Counted from the first letter of the stretch, positions 9,079-16,531 are shown. The stretch is DNA of 64,000 nt from Chloroflexota bacterium (GCA_016234495.1 JACRBI010000004.1:62001-126000), one strand, 5' to 3'. A program made the numbers and translations. The notes: generated by a model not told the origin, from the letters alone.

Positions 9079-9558
9079 ATGACAACAACAATGGAAACGC
9101 TTTCTATAAAAACAGAAAACAAATTCCGAACGCTCGTTACAAAGCAGGCATATAAAAAAGGCGATGTGATCTGCAGCATGCCCAGCGAAAACATAATGGA
9201 CAAGCCGAATCGCTTCACAGTGCAGATCGGCAAAACAGTCCACACGCATGTCGGAAAACTCGCCGCGCTGAATCATTCTTGCGACCCCAACGTCGTCCTT
9301 GACACCCAAAACATGATTATGATCGCCCGTCGCGACATAGAAAAAGGCGAGGAACTCTCCTTCTTCTACCCATCCACAGAATGGGAAATGCAGGCGCCAT
9401 TCATTTGTTTATGCGGCGCGGCAAACTGCATCCACGTGGTGGCCGGCGCGCGCTTCCTGCCGCTCTCCACGCTTGAGGGACATTACCTCAACAAGCACAT
9501 CCGCGAGATGATGATTGAATTGCTGAACAACACCAAACAGCATTTGAAGAATTTGTAA
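9079..9558 (+). CDS. SET-domain protein (putative protein-lysine methyltransferase)
   Basis: The 159-residue protein consists of little more than a SET domain. The diagnostic NHSCDPN motif is at 65-71, the catalytic-type Tyr in ELSFFYPS is near 97, and a post-SET-like Cys cluster (CLCGAANC, 110-117) could bind zinc. SET domains use S-adenosylmethionine to methylate lysines. AAGGAG lies eight bases before the ATG, and a strong terminator follows. SET proteins are common in eukaryotes and sporadic in bacteria, so transfer is plausible but not shown. The target protein is unknown. Confidence 0.88.
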   Translation: MTTTMETLSIKTENKFRTLVTKQAYKKGDVICSMPSENIMDKPNRFTVQIGKTVHTHVGKLAALNHSCDPNVVLDTQNMIMIARRDIEKGEELSFFYPSTEWEMQAPFICLCGAANCIHVVAGARFLPLSTLEGHYLNKHIREMMIELLNNTKQHLKNL

Positions 9559-9570
9559 ACACCAATATAA

Positions 9571-9607
9571 AAAACTCCGAGGACAAGACAAGCCTCGGAG
9601 TTTTTTT
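9571..9607. terminator. Rho-independent terminator
   Basis: AAAACTCCGAGG pairs perfectly with CCTCGGAGTTTT around a 10-base loop, followed by a T run to 9607. An A run precedes it, so it may serve both the SET gene and the convergent gene at 9629. Confidence 0.92.
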
Positions 9608-9628
9608 GCATGAAGAAATATTCTTAAC

Positions 9629-10051
9629 TTACAGCTTGCGGTGAAATGCCAGCAAGGTGTAGGCTCCCACCCATGGCTTTCCCAGCCTGTGATTATCAGA
9701 AACAATGATCTTGCCAAACCTCGAAGCGATCTGCGGCATGAGCATGGCGACCGCCGCCCAATCATCCGTCAAAACAGCGGTTTTCATCTTTGCCGCCGAC
9801 TGGCCCGCCCACATCCACTCCATGCGGAATTTATCAGCCTTCACCCAATAATCACGTTTTTCCCAGGCAGCAACTGAAGCGTCAATTCCTTCCGATATCG
9901 ATTGCAAAGCCAGCGCAATATAGGCTGCCAGGTCTTTTGATTCCGGCGTCACCGCCGTTTGTTTCGCCAATTCCCGGATACACAAAACAATGCCTTTTGT
10001 CAGACGGGTTCGTTCTTTTCCAACAGAATCAGGGTTAATCACACGGCTCAA
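9629..10051 (-). CDS. conserved hypothetical protein
   Basis: I do not recognise a functional family. The protein (140 residues from the preferred start) is helical, with LTKGIVLCIRELAKQT and LAAYIALALQSISEGIDASV, then the WEKRDYWVKADKFRMEW segment and a basic C-terminus. The start is uncertain. A TTG at 10051 has GGAG seven bases upstream and gives MSRVINPDSVGKER; an ATG at 10069 overlaps that ribosome-binding sequence. It converges on the SET gene and shares its terminator. Confidence 0.7.
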   Translation of the reverse strand: MSRVINPDSVGKERTRLTKGIVLCIRELAKQTAVTPESKDLAAYIALALQSISEGIDASVAAWEKRDYWVKADKFRMEWMWAGQSAAKMKTAVLTDDWAAVAMLMPQIASRFGKIIVSDNHRLGKPWVGAYTLLAFHRKL

Positions 10052-10151
10052 GATAATTCTCCAATACAAGTGTAGTTTGTAATTTCAAGTGCGGGATTAT
10101 ACCGCTTCCCCGCTAATCGGATAAAATAAAGTCCGGAGTTCTATTCTGTAG

Positions 10152-10781
10152 ATGACTCATCCGATCACAGCCATCATCTTCGACTTTGGGAATGTCTTTG
10201 TAAAATGGGACCCTCGCGAAGTCTACAAGCGCTTCTTCCCCAGCTCCGAAGCTATTGACTCTTTTCTGGAAGAGATTCGATTCACCGAGTGGAATGCCCA
10301 TCAGGACGCAGGCCGCCCTTTCAAAGAGGGCGTCGCCGAACTCACGAAGCAATTTCCGCACTACTCTAATTTAATAGAAGCGTACAAAACTCACTGGGAA
10401 GACAGCATCACAGAAACAATAATTGGCACAGTGGAAATTGCGTACAAATTAAAGTCGGCAGGCTGGGATTTATATTTGTTGAGCAATTTCTCCGCTGAAA
10501 CATTTCCTCTGATGCAGCGACGTTACAGCTTTCTATCTTTGTTTGACGACATGATCATTTCTGGTGAGCATAAAATCGTCAAACCAGGCCCATCCATTTT
10601 TGATCTTGCATTAAACAGGCTCAATCGCGAAGCGCGCGAATGTATGTTTATTGACGACTCACTCCCAAATATTGAGACCGCAAAAAAATTAGGATTTAAC
10701 ACCATTCAATTCCACTCTCCAGAACAACTGGAGGATGACTTGAAGAGTTTTCTTGGCGAATACGCCGCACACGGGAATTAG
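10152..10781 (+). CDS. HAD-superfamily hydrolase
   Basis: The 209-residue protein has the HAD motifs in order: I in IIFDFGNVF (Asp11), II in LYLLSNFS, the motif III lysine in HKIVKPGPSIF, and IV in CMFIDDSLPN. It belongs to the phosphatase/haloacid-dehalogenase type with a helical cap. The stop codon lies three bases before the polyprenyl synthase start, so the two genes are co-transcribed. A phosphatase acting on an isoprenyl or sugar phosphate is one possibility, but that is inference. Confidence 0.88.
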   Translation: MTHPITAIIFDFGNVFVKWDPREVYKRFFPSSEAIDSFLEEIRFTEWNAHQDAGRPFKEGVAELTKQFPHYSNLIEAYKTHWEDSITETIIGTVEIAYKLKSAGWDLYLLSNFSAETFPLMQRRYSFLSLFDDMIISGEHKIVKPGPSIFDLALNRLNREARECMFIDDSLPNIETAKKLGFNTIQFHSPEQLEDDLKSFLGEYAAHGN

Positions 10782-10784
10782 AAA

Positions 10785-11822
10785 ATGAACATTCAGAAAC
10801 AAATGCTCGAAGCAATTGAAGCAGAACTCCAAAAACAGGTGGCGCGTCTCGATCAACCGCTCACCAAACAATTTCACGAGATGCTCACCTATCACATGGG
10901 CTGGACTGGGGAAGGAGCAGGCTCGGACGCAACAGGCAAACGAATCCGCCCGCTGCTTGTTTTGCTTACAACAGCCTCTTGCAGCAATGATCGTGAAAAA
11001 GACGAAGCAGCGCGCAGCCCTTATTGGTTGCGAGCCAGATCAGCGGCGGCGGCAATTGAACTTGTCCACAATTTTTCTCTTGTGCATGATGATATTCAGG
11101 ATAATTCAGATAAACGCCGCGGCCGCAATACAGTCTGGGTCAATTGGGGCGCTCCAATGGCGATCAACGTTGGGGACGCTTTGTTCGTACTTGCCAATCA
11201 AGCCATCCTTGACCTGACAGAATATTATCCTGCTGATGTAGTGCGTCAGGCCGCCAGCATTTTGAACAACAGCTGCCTTGACCTGACACGCGGTCAATTC
11301 ATGGACATGTCTTACGAAGAACGCAACGATCTTGGTCTTGATGATTACTGGCCGATGGTCGGCGGAAAAACCTCTGCCTTGCTTGCGGCTTGCACGCAAA
11401 TTGGCGCGTTGCTCGGGAACGCCAGCGAAGCCGAGCAGGATGCCTACCGCTTTTTTGGCTGGCATCTGGGTCTTGCTTTCCAGGTTCAGGATGATATTTT
11501 GGGCATTTGGGGTGACGAAGCCCTTATCGGGAAGTCCACTGCAAGCGACCTTGTGGAGGGTAAAAACTCCCTGCCGATCCTTTATGGGCTCGGAAAACAG
11601 GGTAAGTTCGCCCAAAGATGGGCGGAGGGGCCGATACAATTGAGTGAAGTTAATGCTGTGGCAAGCCAGCTTGAGGACGAAGGCGCAAGAAGCTACGCAG
11701 AGGAGACATCCGAAGCTGAGACAAAAAAGGCGCTGGAATGTCTGGATCGGGCGAATCCGCGCGGCGAGGCTGGCGAGGCAATCCGTCAGCTGGCGAATAT
11801 GCTCCTTAAACGGAAGCAGTAA
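10785..11822 (+). CDS. polyprenyl (geranylgeranyl-type) diphosphate synthase
   Basis: This is an all-alpha prenyltransferase that elongates isoprenyl diphosphates. The first aspartate-rich motif DDIQD is at 102-106 and the second, QDDILG, at about 236. KRIRPLLVLL near the N-terminus binds diphosphate. The length of 345 residues is normal. It is the second gene of a pair with the HAD hydrolase. Products in this group feed carotenoid, quinone or undecaprenyl-type lipids; the chain length cannot be fixed by eye. Confidence 0.9.
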   Translation: MNIQKQMLEAIEAELQKQVARLDQPLTKQFHEMLTYHMGWTGEGAGSDATGKRIRPLLVLLTTASCSNDREKDEAARSPYWLRARSAAAAIELVHNFSLVHDDIQDNSDKRRGRNTVWVNWGAPMAINVGDALFVLANQAILDLTEYYPADVVRQAASILNNSCLDLTRGQFMDMSYEERNDLGLDDYWPMVGGKTSALLAACTQIGALLGNASEAEQDAYRFFGWHLGLAFQVQDDILGIWGDEALIGKSTASDLVEGKNSLPILYGLGKQGKFAQRWAEGPIQLSEVNAVASQLEDEGARSYAEETSEAETKKALECLDRANPRGEAGEAIRQLANMLLKRKQ

Positions 11823-11856
11823 ACGGGTCAGGGACGATGCGTGTTTTTCATCAGGC

Positions 11857-11886
11857 TTGACATGCCTTTCCGGCGTAGCGTATAAT
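11857..11886 (+). promoter_or_regulatory. promoter of tRNA-Gly
   Basis: TTGACA (11857-11862), an 18-bp spacer and a perfect TATAAT (11881-11886) lie 15 bases before the tRNA. Confidence 0.9.
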
Positions 11887-11901
11887 CCGTTTTGTTGACA
11901 C

Positions 11902-11973
11902 GCGGGTGTAGTTCAGTGGTAGAACGCTTGCTTCCCAAGCAAGATATCGAGGGTTCGATCCCCTTCACCCGCT
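11902..11973 (+). tRNA. tRNA-Gly (anticodon CCC), chimeric with prophage DNA
   Basis: The acceptor stem GCGGGTG/CACCCGC, a D arm, the anticodon stem CTTGC/GCAAG with loop TTCCCAA (anticodon CCC at 11934-11936) and the T arm GAGGG-TTCGATC-CCCTT all fold, with U73 as expected for glycine. The gene is the prophage target. The sequence up to 11949 matches both ends of the prophage, and the T arm and 3' acceptor half come from the phage side. The displaced original 3' half is at 52465-52489. Confidence 0.95.
11919..11949 (+). other. attL core of the prophage
   Basis: The 31 bp from the D-arm end through the anticodon arm to the variable loop are repeated exactly at 52435-52465. The anticodon stem-loop forms the symmetric core used by tyrosine integrases. 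Confidence 0.93.
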
Positions 11974-12056
11974 CTGTGGATTGGTCGGCCACGCTTCTTC
12001 ATCGTGGCCTGGTTGTTAAAGTACCATGCTTACTTTACACACAATCCCCGCTACTC

Positions 12057-12093
12057 AAAGACCTTGTGCGCTAACACAGGGTCTTTAGTTTTT
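12057..12093. terminator. phage-supplied terminator downstream of the tRNA
   Basis: AAAGACCTTGTG pairs with CACAGGGTCTTT (one G-T) around CGCTAA and is followed by AGTTTTT. A second hairpin without a T run (GGCCACG/CGTGGCC, 11987-12009) lies just before it. It replaces the host terminator stranded at 52498-52522 and also overlaps the end of the convergent excisionase-like gene. Confidence 0.75.
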
Positions 12094-12291
12094 CTTGCTC
12101 TGCTGCGCCTTCTCAAGCTTGACGGCAAACTTCTCCACGTCAGATTCAGGAACAACGATGGGAGAATTGTACGCAAACGGGTTCTTTTGTTTGGCGTTGG
12201 GGAAATGCCCGGCGTGCCACCAGCGAATAACCATTTGCTTATTGACGCCGAAACGATCTGCAATTTGTTTCATTGAAAAATATTTAATCAT
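12085..12291 (-). CDS. excisionase-like small DNA-binding protein
   Basis: The 68-residue protein MIKYFSMKQIADRFGVNKQ continues into an RWWHAGHFPNAKQ recognition region, the winged-helix pattern of MerR/AlpA/Xis-type proteins. Its position next to attL fits an excisionase that bends the attachment DNA for the integrase. The ATG at 12291 is about seven bases after a consensus -10 box, so the transcript is probably leaderless. A transcriptional regulator is the alternative role. Confidence 0.75.
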   Translation of the reverse strand: MIKYFSMKQIADRFGVNKQMVIRWWHAGHFPNAKQKNPFAYNSPIVVPESDVEKFAVKLEKAQQSKKN

Positions 12292-12297
12292 AGTCGC

Positions 12298-12326
12298 TTT
12301 ATACACCCGTACAATCAGGATGTCAA
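12298..12326 (-). promoter_or_regulatory. promoter/operator of the excisionase-like gene
   Basis: On the minus strand TTGACA (12321-12326), a 17-bp spacer and TATAAA (12298-12303) form a strong promoter. The end of the spacer, CTGATTGTACGGGTGTAT through the -10 start, is repeated in the promoter at 13369-13397, which suggests a shared regulator site. Confidence 0.75.
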
Positions 12327-12737
12327 GTACTCATTCCACACGATCTTAAACCGCCACTGCCCGCGCCCCGCCCAAAACTGACAGCCGTGGTACGCCAGCC
12401 GGCAGTCCGCGTCCCAATGCCGGTCCAAATCTAAAATGTCGCACTCCGTCCCAAACGCGAAGGGTAAGTTCTCGGCAGTCAACACCGCTTTATAACGCAT
12501 GTTCTCTTTTACAAACCCGCAATAGGCCAGCGCCTCCGCTTCCGTCTCAGCCCATCCCATCCCCTGCCCCCAGCCCGTAGAGATGTAATACCGCCCGTCG
12601 CCGCCGGCCCAATGAGTGTAGGTATATTCCCGCAGTTGCGCCAGCGAATAGGTACAGCGCGGGTTCCGCCCCGGCAGGATGATCCTCGACCAGCTTCCGT
12701 TACAGCGCGGAATCAGCACATGCTCAGAGCGTGTCAT
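12315..12737 (-). CDS. hypothetical phage protein
   Basis: I do not recognise this 140-residue protein. It starts MTRSEHVLIPRCNGSWSRI and is rich in Trp, Tyr and Cys, with HWAGGDGRYYISTGWGQGM and a WFKIVWNEYL-like end. The ATG at 12737 follows GGAGGGCGGG and overlaps the stop of the preceding gene (ATGA), so I prefer it to a longer reading frame opening at 12839. Its 3' end overlaps the promoter of the excisionase-like gene. Confidence 0.6.
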   Translation of the reverse strand: MTRSEHVLIPRCNGSWSRIILPGRNPRCTYSLAQLREYTYTHWAGGDGRYYISTGWGQGMGWAETEAEALAYCGFVKENMRYKAVLTAENLPFAFGTECDILDLDRHWDADCRLAYHGCQFWAGRGQWRFKIVWNEYLTS

Positions 12738-12847
12738 CCCGCCCTCCACAATCGAATGCTGATGATCTTCTTCGGGTGCCGGCTCATGTGTCCAACCATC
12801 TCCGCCGCGCTTCGGCTCTCCCATCCGCACACAGGGCATATAAACAT
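12734..12847 (-). CDS. C2H2-type mini zinc-finger protein
   Basis: The 37-residue protein MFICPVCGWESRSAAEMVGH continues to MSRHPKK, giving the spacing of a C2H2 finger (CPVC ... HMSRH). The ribosome-binding sequence GGAGGTG sits upstream, and the stop overlaps the next start as ATGA. A DNA- or RNA-binding control role is likely. The call rests on the zinc pattern and the tight coupling. Confidence 0.6.
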   Translation of the reverse strand: MFICPVCGWESRSAAEMVGHMSRHPKKIISIRLWRAG

Positions 12848-12848
12848 C

Positions 12849-13208
12849 CTACACCTCCGCCTGTTGCACGGCCTTAAACAATACCGCCGCCCCGCTCGGC
12901 TGCGCCATGATCTTGATCGTCTGCTTGTTGTTGAACGCCACCGCCGGCGCAATCGTGATCTCCACCCCCGCCCACTTCTGCTCGTGCTCCGTGCCCGTAA
13001 TCCGCTCCATCTCCGCCGCCTGGGTCGCGTTCAAGAGCATGTTCTTGCGCCTGTTCTCGAACGCCAGCGCAATCTTCCGTTCCTGCTTGCGGGTGTTCGG
13101 GTTGTACGCCATCTTCTGATACGCCCGCTTCACCTTTACCGTGTGCTCCATCCCCCGCAGGTCTTCCACCTTCAATAAAAAATCATAGTCGTAATCGTAA
13201 ATACTCAT
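12849..13208 (-). CDS. hypothetical phage protein
   Basis: The 119-residue protein starts MSIYDYDYDFLLKVEDLRG and is charged, with KRAYQKMAYNPNTRKQERK and AFENRRKNMLLN segments, then a beta-rich C-terminus. GGAGAA lies upstream of the ATG at 13208. A longer frame to 13325 runs through a hairpin repeat and is unlikely. It is the first gene of a three-gene overlapping unit ending at 12315, driven by the promoter at 13369-13397. The function is unknown. Confidence 0.65.
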   Translation of the reverse strand: MSIYDYDYDFLLKVEDLRGMEHTVKVKRAYQKMAYNPNTRKQERKIALAFENRRKNMLLNATQAAEMERITGTEHEQKWAGVEITIAPAVAFNNKQTIKIMAQPSGAAVLFKAVQQAEV

Positions 13209-13228
13209 CGCTGTTCTCCTTTTTTTTT

Positions 13229-13282
13229 CTCCCCCCAAAATGCGTTCTCCCTTTTGGGGGGAGATGTCCGCTTCAGCGGACA
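13229..13282 (-). repeat. GC-rich hairpin repeat (phage family, copy 1)
   Basis: CTCCCCCCAAAA and CTTTTGGGGGGAG form a hairpin, followed by a second stem TGTCCGCT/AGCGGACA. On the minus strand it precedes the ribosome-binding site of the gene starting at 13208. It is related to copies near 16985, 22303, 22768, 24566, 38062 and 43410. Confidence 0.65.
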
Positions 13283-13368
13283 GAGGGGGGTGGTGTATAA
13301 TCTGGCGCGAGGTCGTAAACCTCATCGCTTGGGCGGCGGCTGTTTAGCCAGTCGTCGCCCTATGTATT

Positions 13369-13397
13369 AGATGATACACCCGTACAATCAGAGTGTC
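13369..13397 (-). promoter_or_regulatory. second copy of the phage promoter/operator
   Basis: TTGACA (13392-13397), a 17-bp spacer and TATCAT (13369-13374) on the minus strand share CTGATTGTACGGGTGTAT with the promoter at 12298-12326. It would drive the gene unit starting at 13208 through a leader of about 150 nt with a stem GGGCGACGACTGG/CAGCCGCCGCCC. Confidence 0.65.
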
Positions 13398-13421
13398 AAG
13401 GTTTTTGAGGAGGAAGGCGCC

Positions 13422-13589
13422 ATGAAAGAAAACGCCCTATACTTTGTCGTCTTGTTTATTATTATCCTTGTATCTGATAAATACTTACGTCACAGAATGT
13501 CACGCTTTGAAATAACTTTAATTGGTCTCATTATCGGGATCATTACCTTTTACATCAGCGCAGGTATTGGCCGTCTTCTCGGCTGGTAA
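13422..13589 (+). CDS. small two-helix membrane protein (rightward cargo gene)
   Basis: The 55-residue protein MKENALYFVVLFIIILVSDK has two hydrophobic helices separated by a basic loop (LRHRMSRFE). GAGGAGG lies upstream of the ATG at 13422. It is transcribed against the phage late genes and paired with the next gene, so it looks like lysogenic cargo. A superinfection-exclusion role is possible but unproven. Confidence 0.6.
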   Translation: MKENALYFVVLFIIILVSDKYLRHRMSRFEITLIGLIIGIITFYISAGIGRLLGW

Positions 13590-13614
13590 ACCATGTTAAT
13601 CATGAGGTAAAGTA

Positions 13615-14160
13615 ATGAGTATATTTACCGCTCTGTGCGGCGGTCTTGTTGGCGTTCTGTCATCAGCATATTTTCTGCTAGGTCACTTCAATAACCGAAT
13701 AAAACTAACTACAAGAGCCGGACTCTATATGTGGATAGTATTGTTTGGCTCAATCGGATCAATTCTGGTTGGTTCTGTTGACCTGCTCAAGTTGGCAATA
13801 ACTACCCCACTTTCTGGCTCGGAAGCTACACCAACCGCACGTCCCCCAACCGCACGCCCTACGGCTCGCGCCGTTTCCAATCCAACTCCCTCCTGTCTCA
13901 AATGGGATCAAATTACATCGAGCATGGAAGGCAAGACTCTTCCTTGCGTCTATGGCATTGTTGTGGATTACGTTGAAAATCCTACCCTGAACGCCACCTA
14001 TTTCTATTTCGGCAGACGTGACCAATTCTTCCTTGTCGCCTCAGACGTGTACTTTCTAGGCTTCAAGGATGGAGATTGCGCCAAAGCCACTGGCACAGTC
14101 CAACTAAATACATATCGCACGCCTTATCTAAAAGTGGATGACGTTTATTTCTGCGAATAA
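13615..14160 (+). CDS. membrane-anchored hypothetical protein (rightward cargo gene)
   Basis: The 181-residue protein has two N-terminal membrane helices (about 5-25 and 35-60), a Pro/Thr-rich linker with PTARPPTARPTARA repeats, and a C-terminal domain with two or three Cys (SCLKWD, LPCVYG, DDVYFCE). The layout suggests an extracytoplasmic domain tethered to the membrane. GAGGTAAAG precedes the ATG. With the gene at 13422 it forms the only rightward pair in this half of the prophage. I do not recognise the domain. Confidence 0.7.
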   Translation: MSIFTALCGGLVGVLSSAYFLLGHFNNRIKLTTRAGLYMWIVLFGSIGSILVGSVDLLKLAITTPLSGSEATPTARPPTARPTARAVSNPTPSCLKWDQITSSMEGKTLPCVYGIVVDYVENPTLNATYFYFGRRDQFFLVASDVYFLGFKDGDCAKATGTVQLNTYRTPYLKVDDVYFCE

Positions 14161-14246
14161 TTCTCCTCCTCCCTCGCCAACCTTCCCGAAAGCACAAACG
14201 GCGCATACAAAATAGCCAGTATCAAAACAGTCGCAACGCAGATCAT
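14145..14246 (-). CDS. 33-residue single-helix membrane protein
   Basis: MICVATVLILAILYAPFVLS followed by a charged tail is one membrane helix. The ATG overlaps the stop of the upstream gene as ATGA, and the gene ends inside the 3' end of the convergent gene at 13615. It is the last gene of the lysis and tail operon, so a lysis accessory is possible. Very short genes like this can be chance frames. Confidence 0.45.
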   Translation of the reverse strand: MICVATVLILAILYAPFVLSGRLAREEENYSQK

Positions 14247-15046
14247 ATCGGTACTTCGGGGTTCTCAATCTTCCAATTCGTCTTAAACCCATGCGGGTCT
14301 CGCAATAGCACGCTCGTCCCATCCGACCTCACGCCGTAAATGTTATACCCGTAAAGCGTGTACTCCACGATCTGCGTCCCATCATCCAGCGCAAACGGCA
14401 GCTCAGGCCAAAACTCCAGCGTATCGTTTCGCGCCCACATCCCCTGCCCGTCATCCACCAGCGGAGTGTAGCAGTCAAACCCTTTGCCAAGTTTTATCAA
14501 CCCGCCCGTCATCGTGATCGCATTAAATTTGTGAATGTGCAGCCGATGGTCTTTCTCGAAAAACGTTCCAGCCACCGCCAGCGGGCTGTCGAACCTGGGC
14601 GCGAAAAGACGCGAATACACCGCACCTTTCTCCATCGCAATCACATGATTAAGCGCCCACGATAATCTCTGTGTGTAATGAGACACGCCCTCGCTGTTGA
14701 TCCAGCCCGCTTCAGGAATCATAATCCGCTCATACGTCCGCTGTCCGTTCAGGCGGATAACGCAGTCCTTCATCTCCTGCGTCAGCGGCAATACATCACC
14801 CTTGCCATCCCTCGGCAAATCGTTGAATACAAACGTCTGCGGCGGCGCGGGCAGTCCCTTCCATTCTGGGTCTGCGCTGCGCGAGGCGTAATTCCAACGC
14901 GGCGTCAGCAAGTCCCATGTCAGCGTAGCGATCCGCCCGATCCGCTTGACTGCGGTAATATCGTTCCAGTCAAACGGGGGCGGAGTATGATTCACAACCT
15001 CCACGCTCCCATCACTGTAAACACGGATGTCATTGAGGGAGGACAT
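14243..15046 (-). CDS. hypothetical phage protein, possible cell-wall or tail accessory
   Basis: The 267-residue protein starts MSSLNDIRVYSDGSVEVVNH. The VYSDGSVEV motif resembles the VYNDGSIDVL end of the upstream endolysin, so the two genes share a short module. The rest has many Trp and aromatic residues and no family I recognise. I prefer the ATG at 15046 with GGGAG six bases upstream; one at 15061 is also in frame. It overlaps both neighbours. Confidence 0.65.
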   Translation of the reverse strand: MSSLNDIRVYSDGSVEVVNHTPPPFDWNDITAVKRIGRIATLTWDLLTPRWNYASRSADPEWKGLPAPPQTFVFNDLPRDGKGDVLPLTQEMKDCVIRLNGQRTYERIMIPEAGWINSEGVSHYTQRLSWALNHVIAMEKGAVYSRLFAPRFDSPLAVAGTFFEKDHRLHIHKFNAITMTGGLIKLGKGFDCYTPLVDDGQGMWARNDTLEFWPELPFALDDGTQIVEYTLYGYNIYGVRSDGTSVLLRDPHGFKTNWKIENPEVPI

Positions 15047-16013
15047 CAATGCTCCCGTCATTGTAGACGTGGATCAGGTTCGTCAGCCTCTTGGTCGGCG
15101 GAGGCGGCGGCGCAACTGCTGTCACCTGCACAGCCAGAGTTCCGTTCTTCATCACGTTCACCCATTCATTCGTCGAGATCATCAGCCAATCACCCGTTTG
15201 CGAGAGCGCGTTAAACGTCACGCCCGCGCCAATCAAGCGCACCTGCGCGGCATTCGCAGCCGTTGAGTTGAAGACCTTTACCTGTACCAATGTTTTACAT
15301 GAAAGCATATTATTTTCTCCTGTTGTCGGGGGTGGTGTCACAATCGGCGGGGGCACATTTCCAAACTCTCTGAAGAAGTCCGCCACATCGCCGTTAAATT
15401 TATTATGGTCAATCTCCACGCTCTCCACGCCTGCGTCATGCCCAATCGTGGGCGTGCCATCCTGCCAGATCAATGCCTTCGTCCAGCCCTTCGGCAAGGC
15501 CACATTCGCAGGGTCACTGGTGTACCCCGCCACCCATAGCGGATATTTCCCAAAGTACGCATAATCTCCGATCACCTGTTCGTGCCACCACCAATCAGCC
15601 GTATAAATCCCAACGGGCAAACCGCTCAGGCGTTTCGTTTCCTCGATCATCGTCCGCCATTCTGTCCAGTGTGTGTACATCCCGCCCCACGATGCAGGGT
15701 ATTCCAGGTCAATCCATAGCCTGCCTTCTGGCGGGTCGTTCTTGAACAGGTCGGTGAATAATTTCGCCTGTCTCTGCGGACTCACACGCGGGTCATAAAA
15801 CCAATACGCGCCTCTTGGCAGTCCCGCCCTCCCTGCGTTCTGCCAGTTAACGTAAAAGTCCTGGTCAATCCATACGTTTTGCCCCGCGCGGATGATCACA
15901 AAATCCGCTCCCCATGCCTTCATCTTCTCGAAGTCAATCACTGCGGGGGTGGTCGGGTTGTCCTGATACGTGCTTACATCAAACCCTTCAATGCCTGTAT
16001 AGTTGAAGTTCAT
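15030..16013 (-). CDS. GH25 family endolysin (lysozyme)
   Basis: The 327-residue protein opens with NYTGIEGFDVSTYQDN, the GH25 signature with its first catalytic Asp. LWIDLEYPASW supplies the DxE pair and GYTADWWW-like and LWVAGYTSD strands follow, typical of the muramidase barrel. The C-terminal part (about 250-320) resembles a small SH3-like wall-binding module followed by a proline stretch. It cleaves the peptidoglycan glycan strand at lysis. The start ATG overlaps the previous stop as ATGA at 16010-16013. Confidence 0.9.
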   Translation of the reverse strand: MNFNYTGIEGFDVSTYQDNPTTPAVIDFEKMKAWGADFVIIRAGQNVWIDQDFYVNWQNAGRAGLPRGAYWFYDPRVSPQRQAKLFTDLFKNDPPEGRLWIDLEYPASWGGMYTHWTEWRTMIEETKRLSGLPVGIYTADWWWHEQVIGDYAYFGKYPLWVAGYTSDPANVALPKGWTKALIWQDGTPTIGHDAGVESVEIDHNKFNGDVADFFREFGNVPPPIVTPPPTTGENNMLSCKTLVQVKVFNSTAANAAQVRLIGAGVTFNALSQTGDWLMISTNEWVNVMKNGTLAVQVTAVAPPPPPTKRLTNLIHVYNDGSIDVLPQ

Positions 16014-16531
16014 ACAAAGTACCAACCCTCCACCATAAACCTGTCATTTGTAGCCCACGTAAAAGGCACAATCGTTGTCGGGTTCGCGCTTACTGCATAC
16101 GCCCCGCTCGTGTCCAAACATCGAACACTGCAATAACCATTCGTTCCTGATACAAAGTACATTGCAATTCCACTGCAATATATACTCGCGCTCACATCAT
16201 GGAAACTCGCCAAACCAAGTGAAGCGCGATTCATCATTCCTACATCCTGTACTGGCAGATTAAAATACGCCTGTCCACCACTAAAGGATGACGTGCTTCC
16301 AAAAATTACATCAACTCGAAACCTGCAAACATGCCCGCTTGTTTTGTAGTACGCCGTCTGCGTTCCGTTCCCTAAAGTAAAACCCGTCCATGTCGGCGTC
16401 CATGTTTCCTTGTCTGCGCTGGACACATAGTACCTGTCCAAAATCGACTTGAACACTCGGTCAAGGTCGTTGCCCAGGTCGTTCAATATCTTCGGCGCTC
16501 TCTTTACGGGGGGTTGTAATGGGTCGCTCAT
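16010..16531 (-). CDS. virion-associated hypothetical protein, possible tail fibre or appendage
   Basis: The 173-residue protein has an N-terminal helical segment (APKILNDLGNDLDRVFKSIL) and then TWTPTWTGFTLGNGTQTAYY and a beta-rich remainder. This layout is common in phage receptor-binding or appendage proteins that sit before the lysis genes. It overlaps both neighbours by four bases. The assignment rests on position and composition. Confidence 0.65.
   Translation of the reverse strand: MSDPLQPPVKRAPKILNDLGNDLDRVFKSILDRYYVSSADKETWTPTWTGFTLGNGTQTAYYKTSGHVCRFRVDVIFGSTSSFSGGQAYFNLPVQDVGMMNRASLGLASFHDVSASIYCSGIAMYFVSGTNGYCSVRCLDTSGAYAVSANPTTIVPFTWATNDRFMVEGWYFV

Noticed and set aside
11987-12009. 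Hairpin GGCCACG/CGTGGCC as the tRNA terminator
   Set aside because: No T run follows; the hairpin at 12057-12093 with a T run is the better terminator.
12612-13178. 188-residue plus-strand frame over the phage control genes
   Set aside because: It is rich in Arg, His and Leu as expected of an antisense shadow and has no start signals, while the minus-strand genes are coupled with ribosome-binding sites.
14128-14322. 64-residue minus-strand frame overlapping the ends of two genes
   Set aside because: No start signal and it duplicates coding sequence of both neighbours; the coupled 33-residue frame at 14145-14246 fits better.
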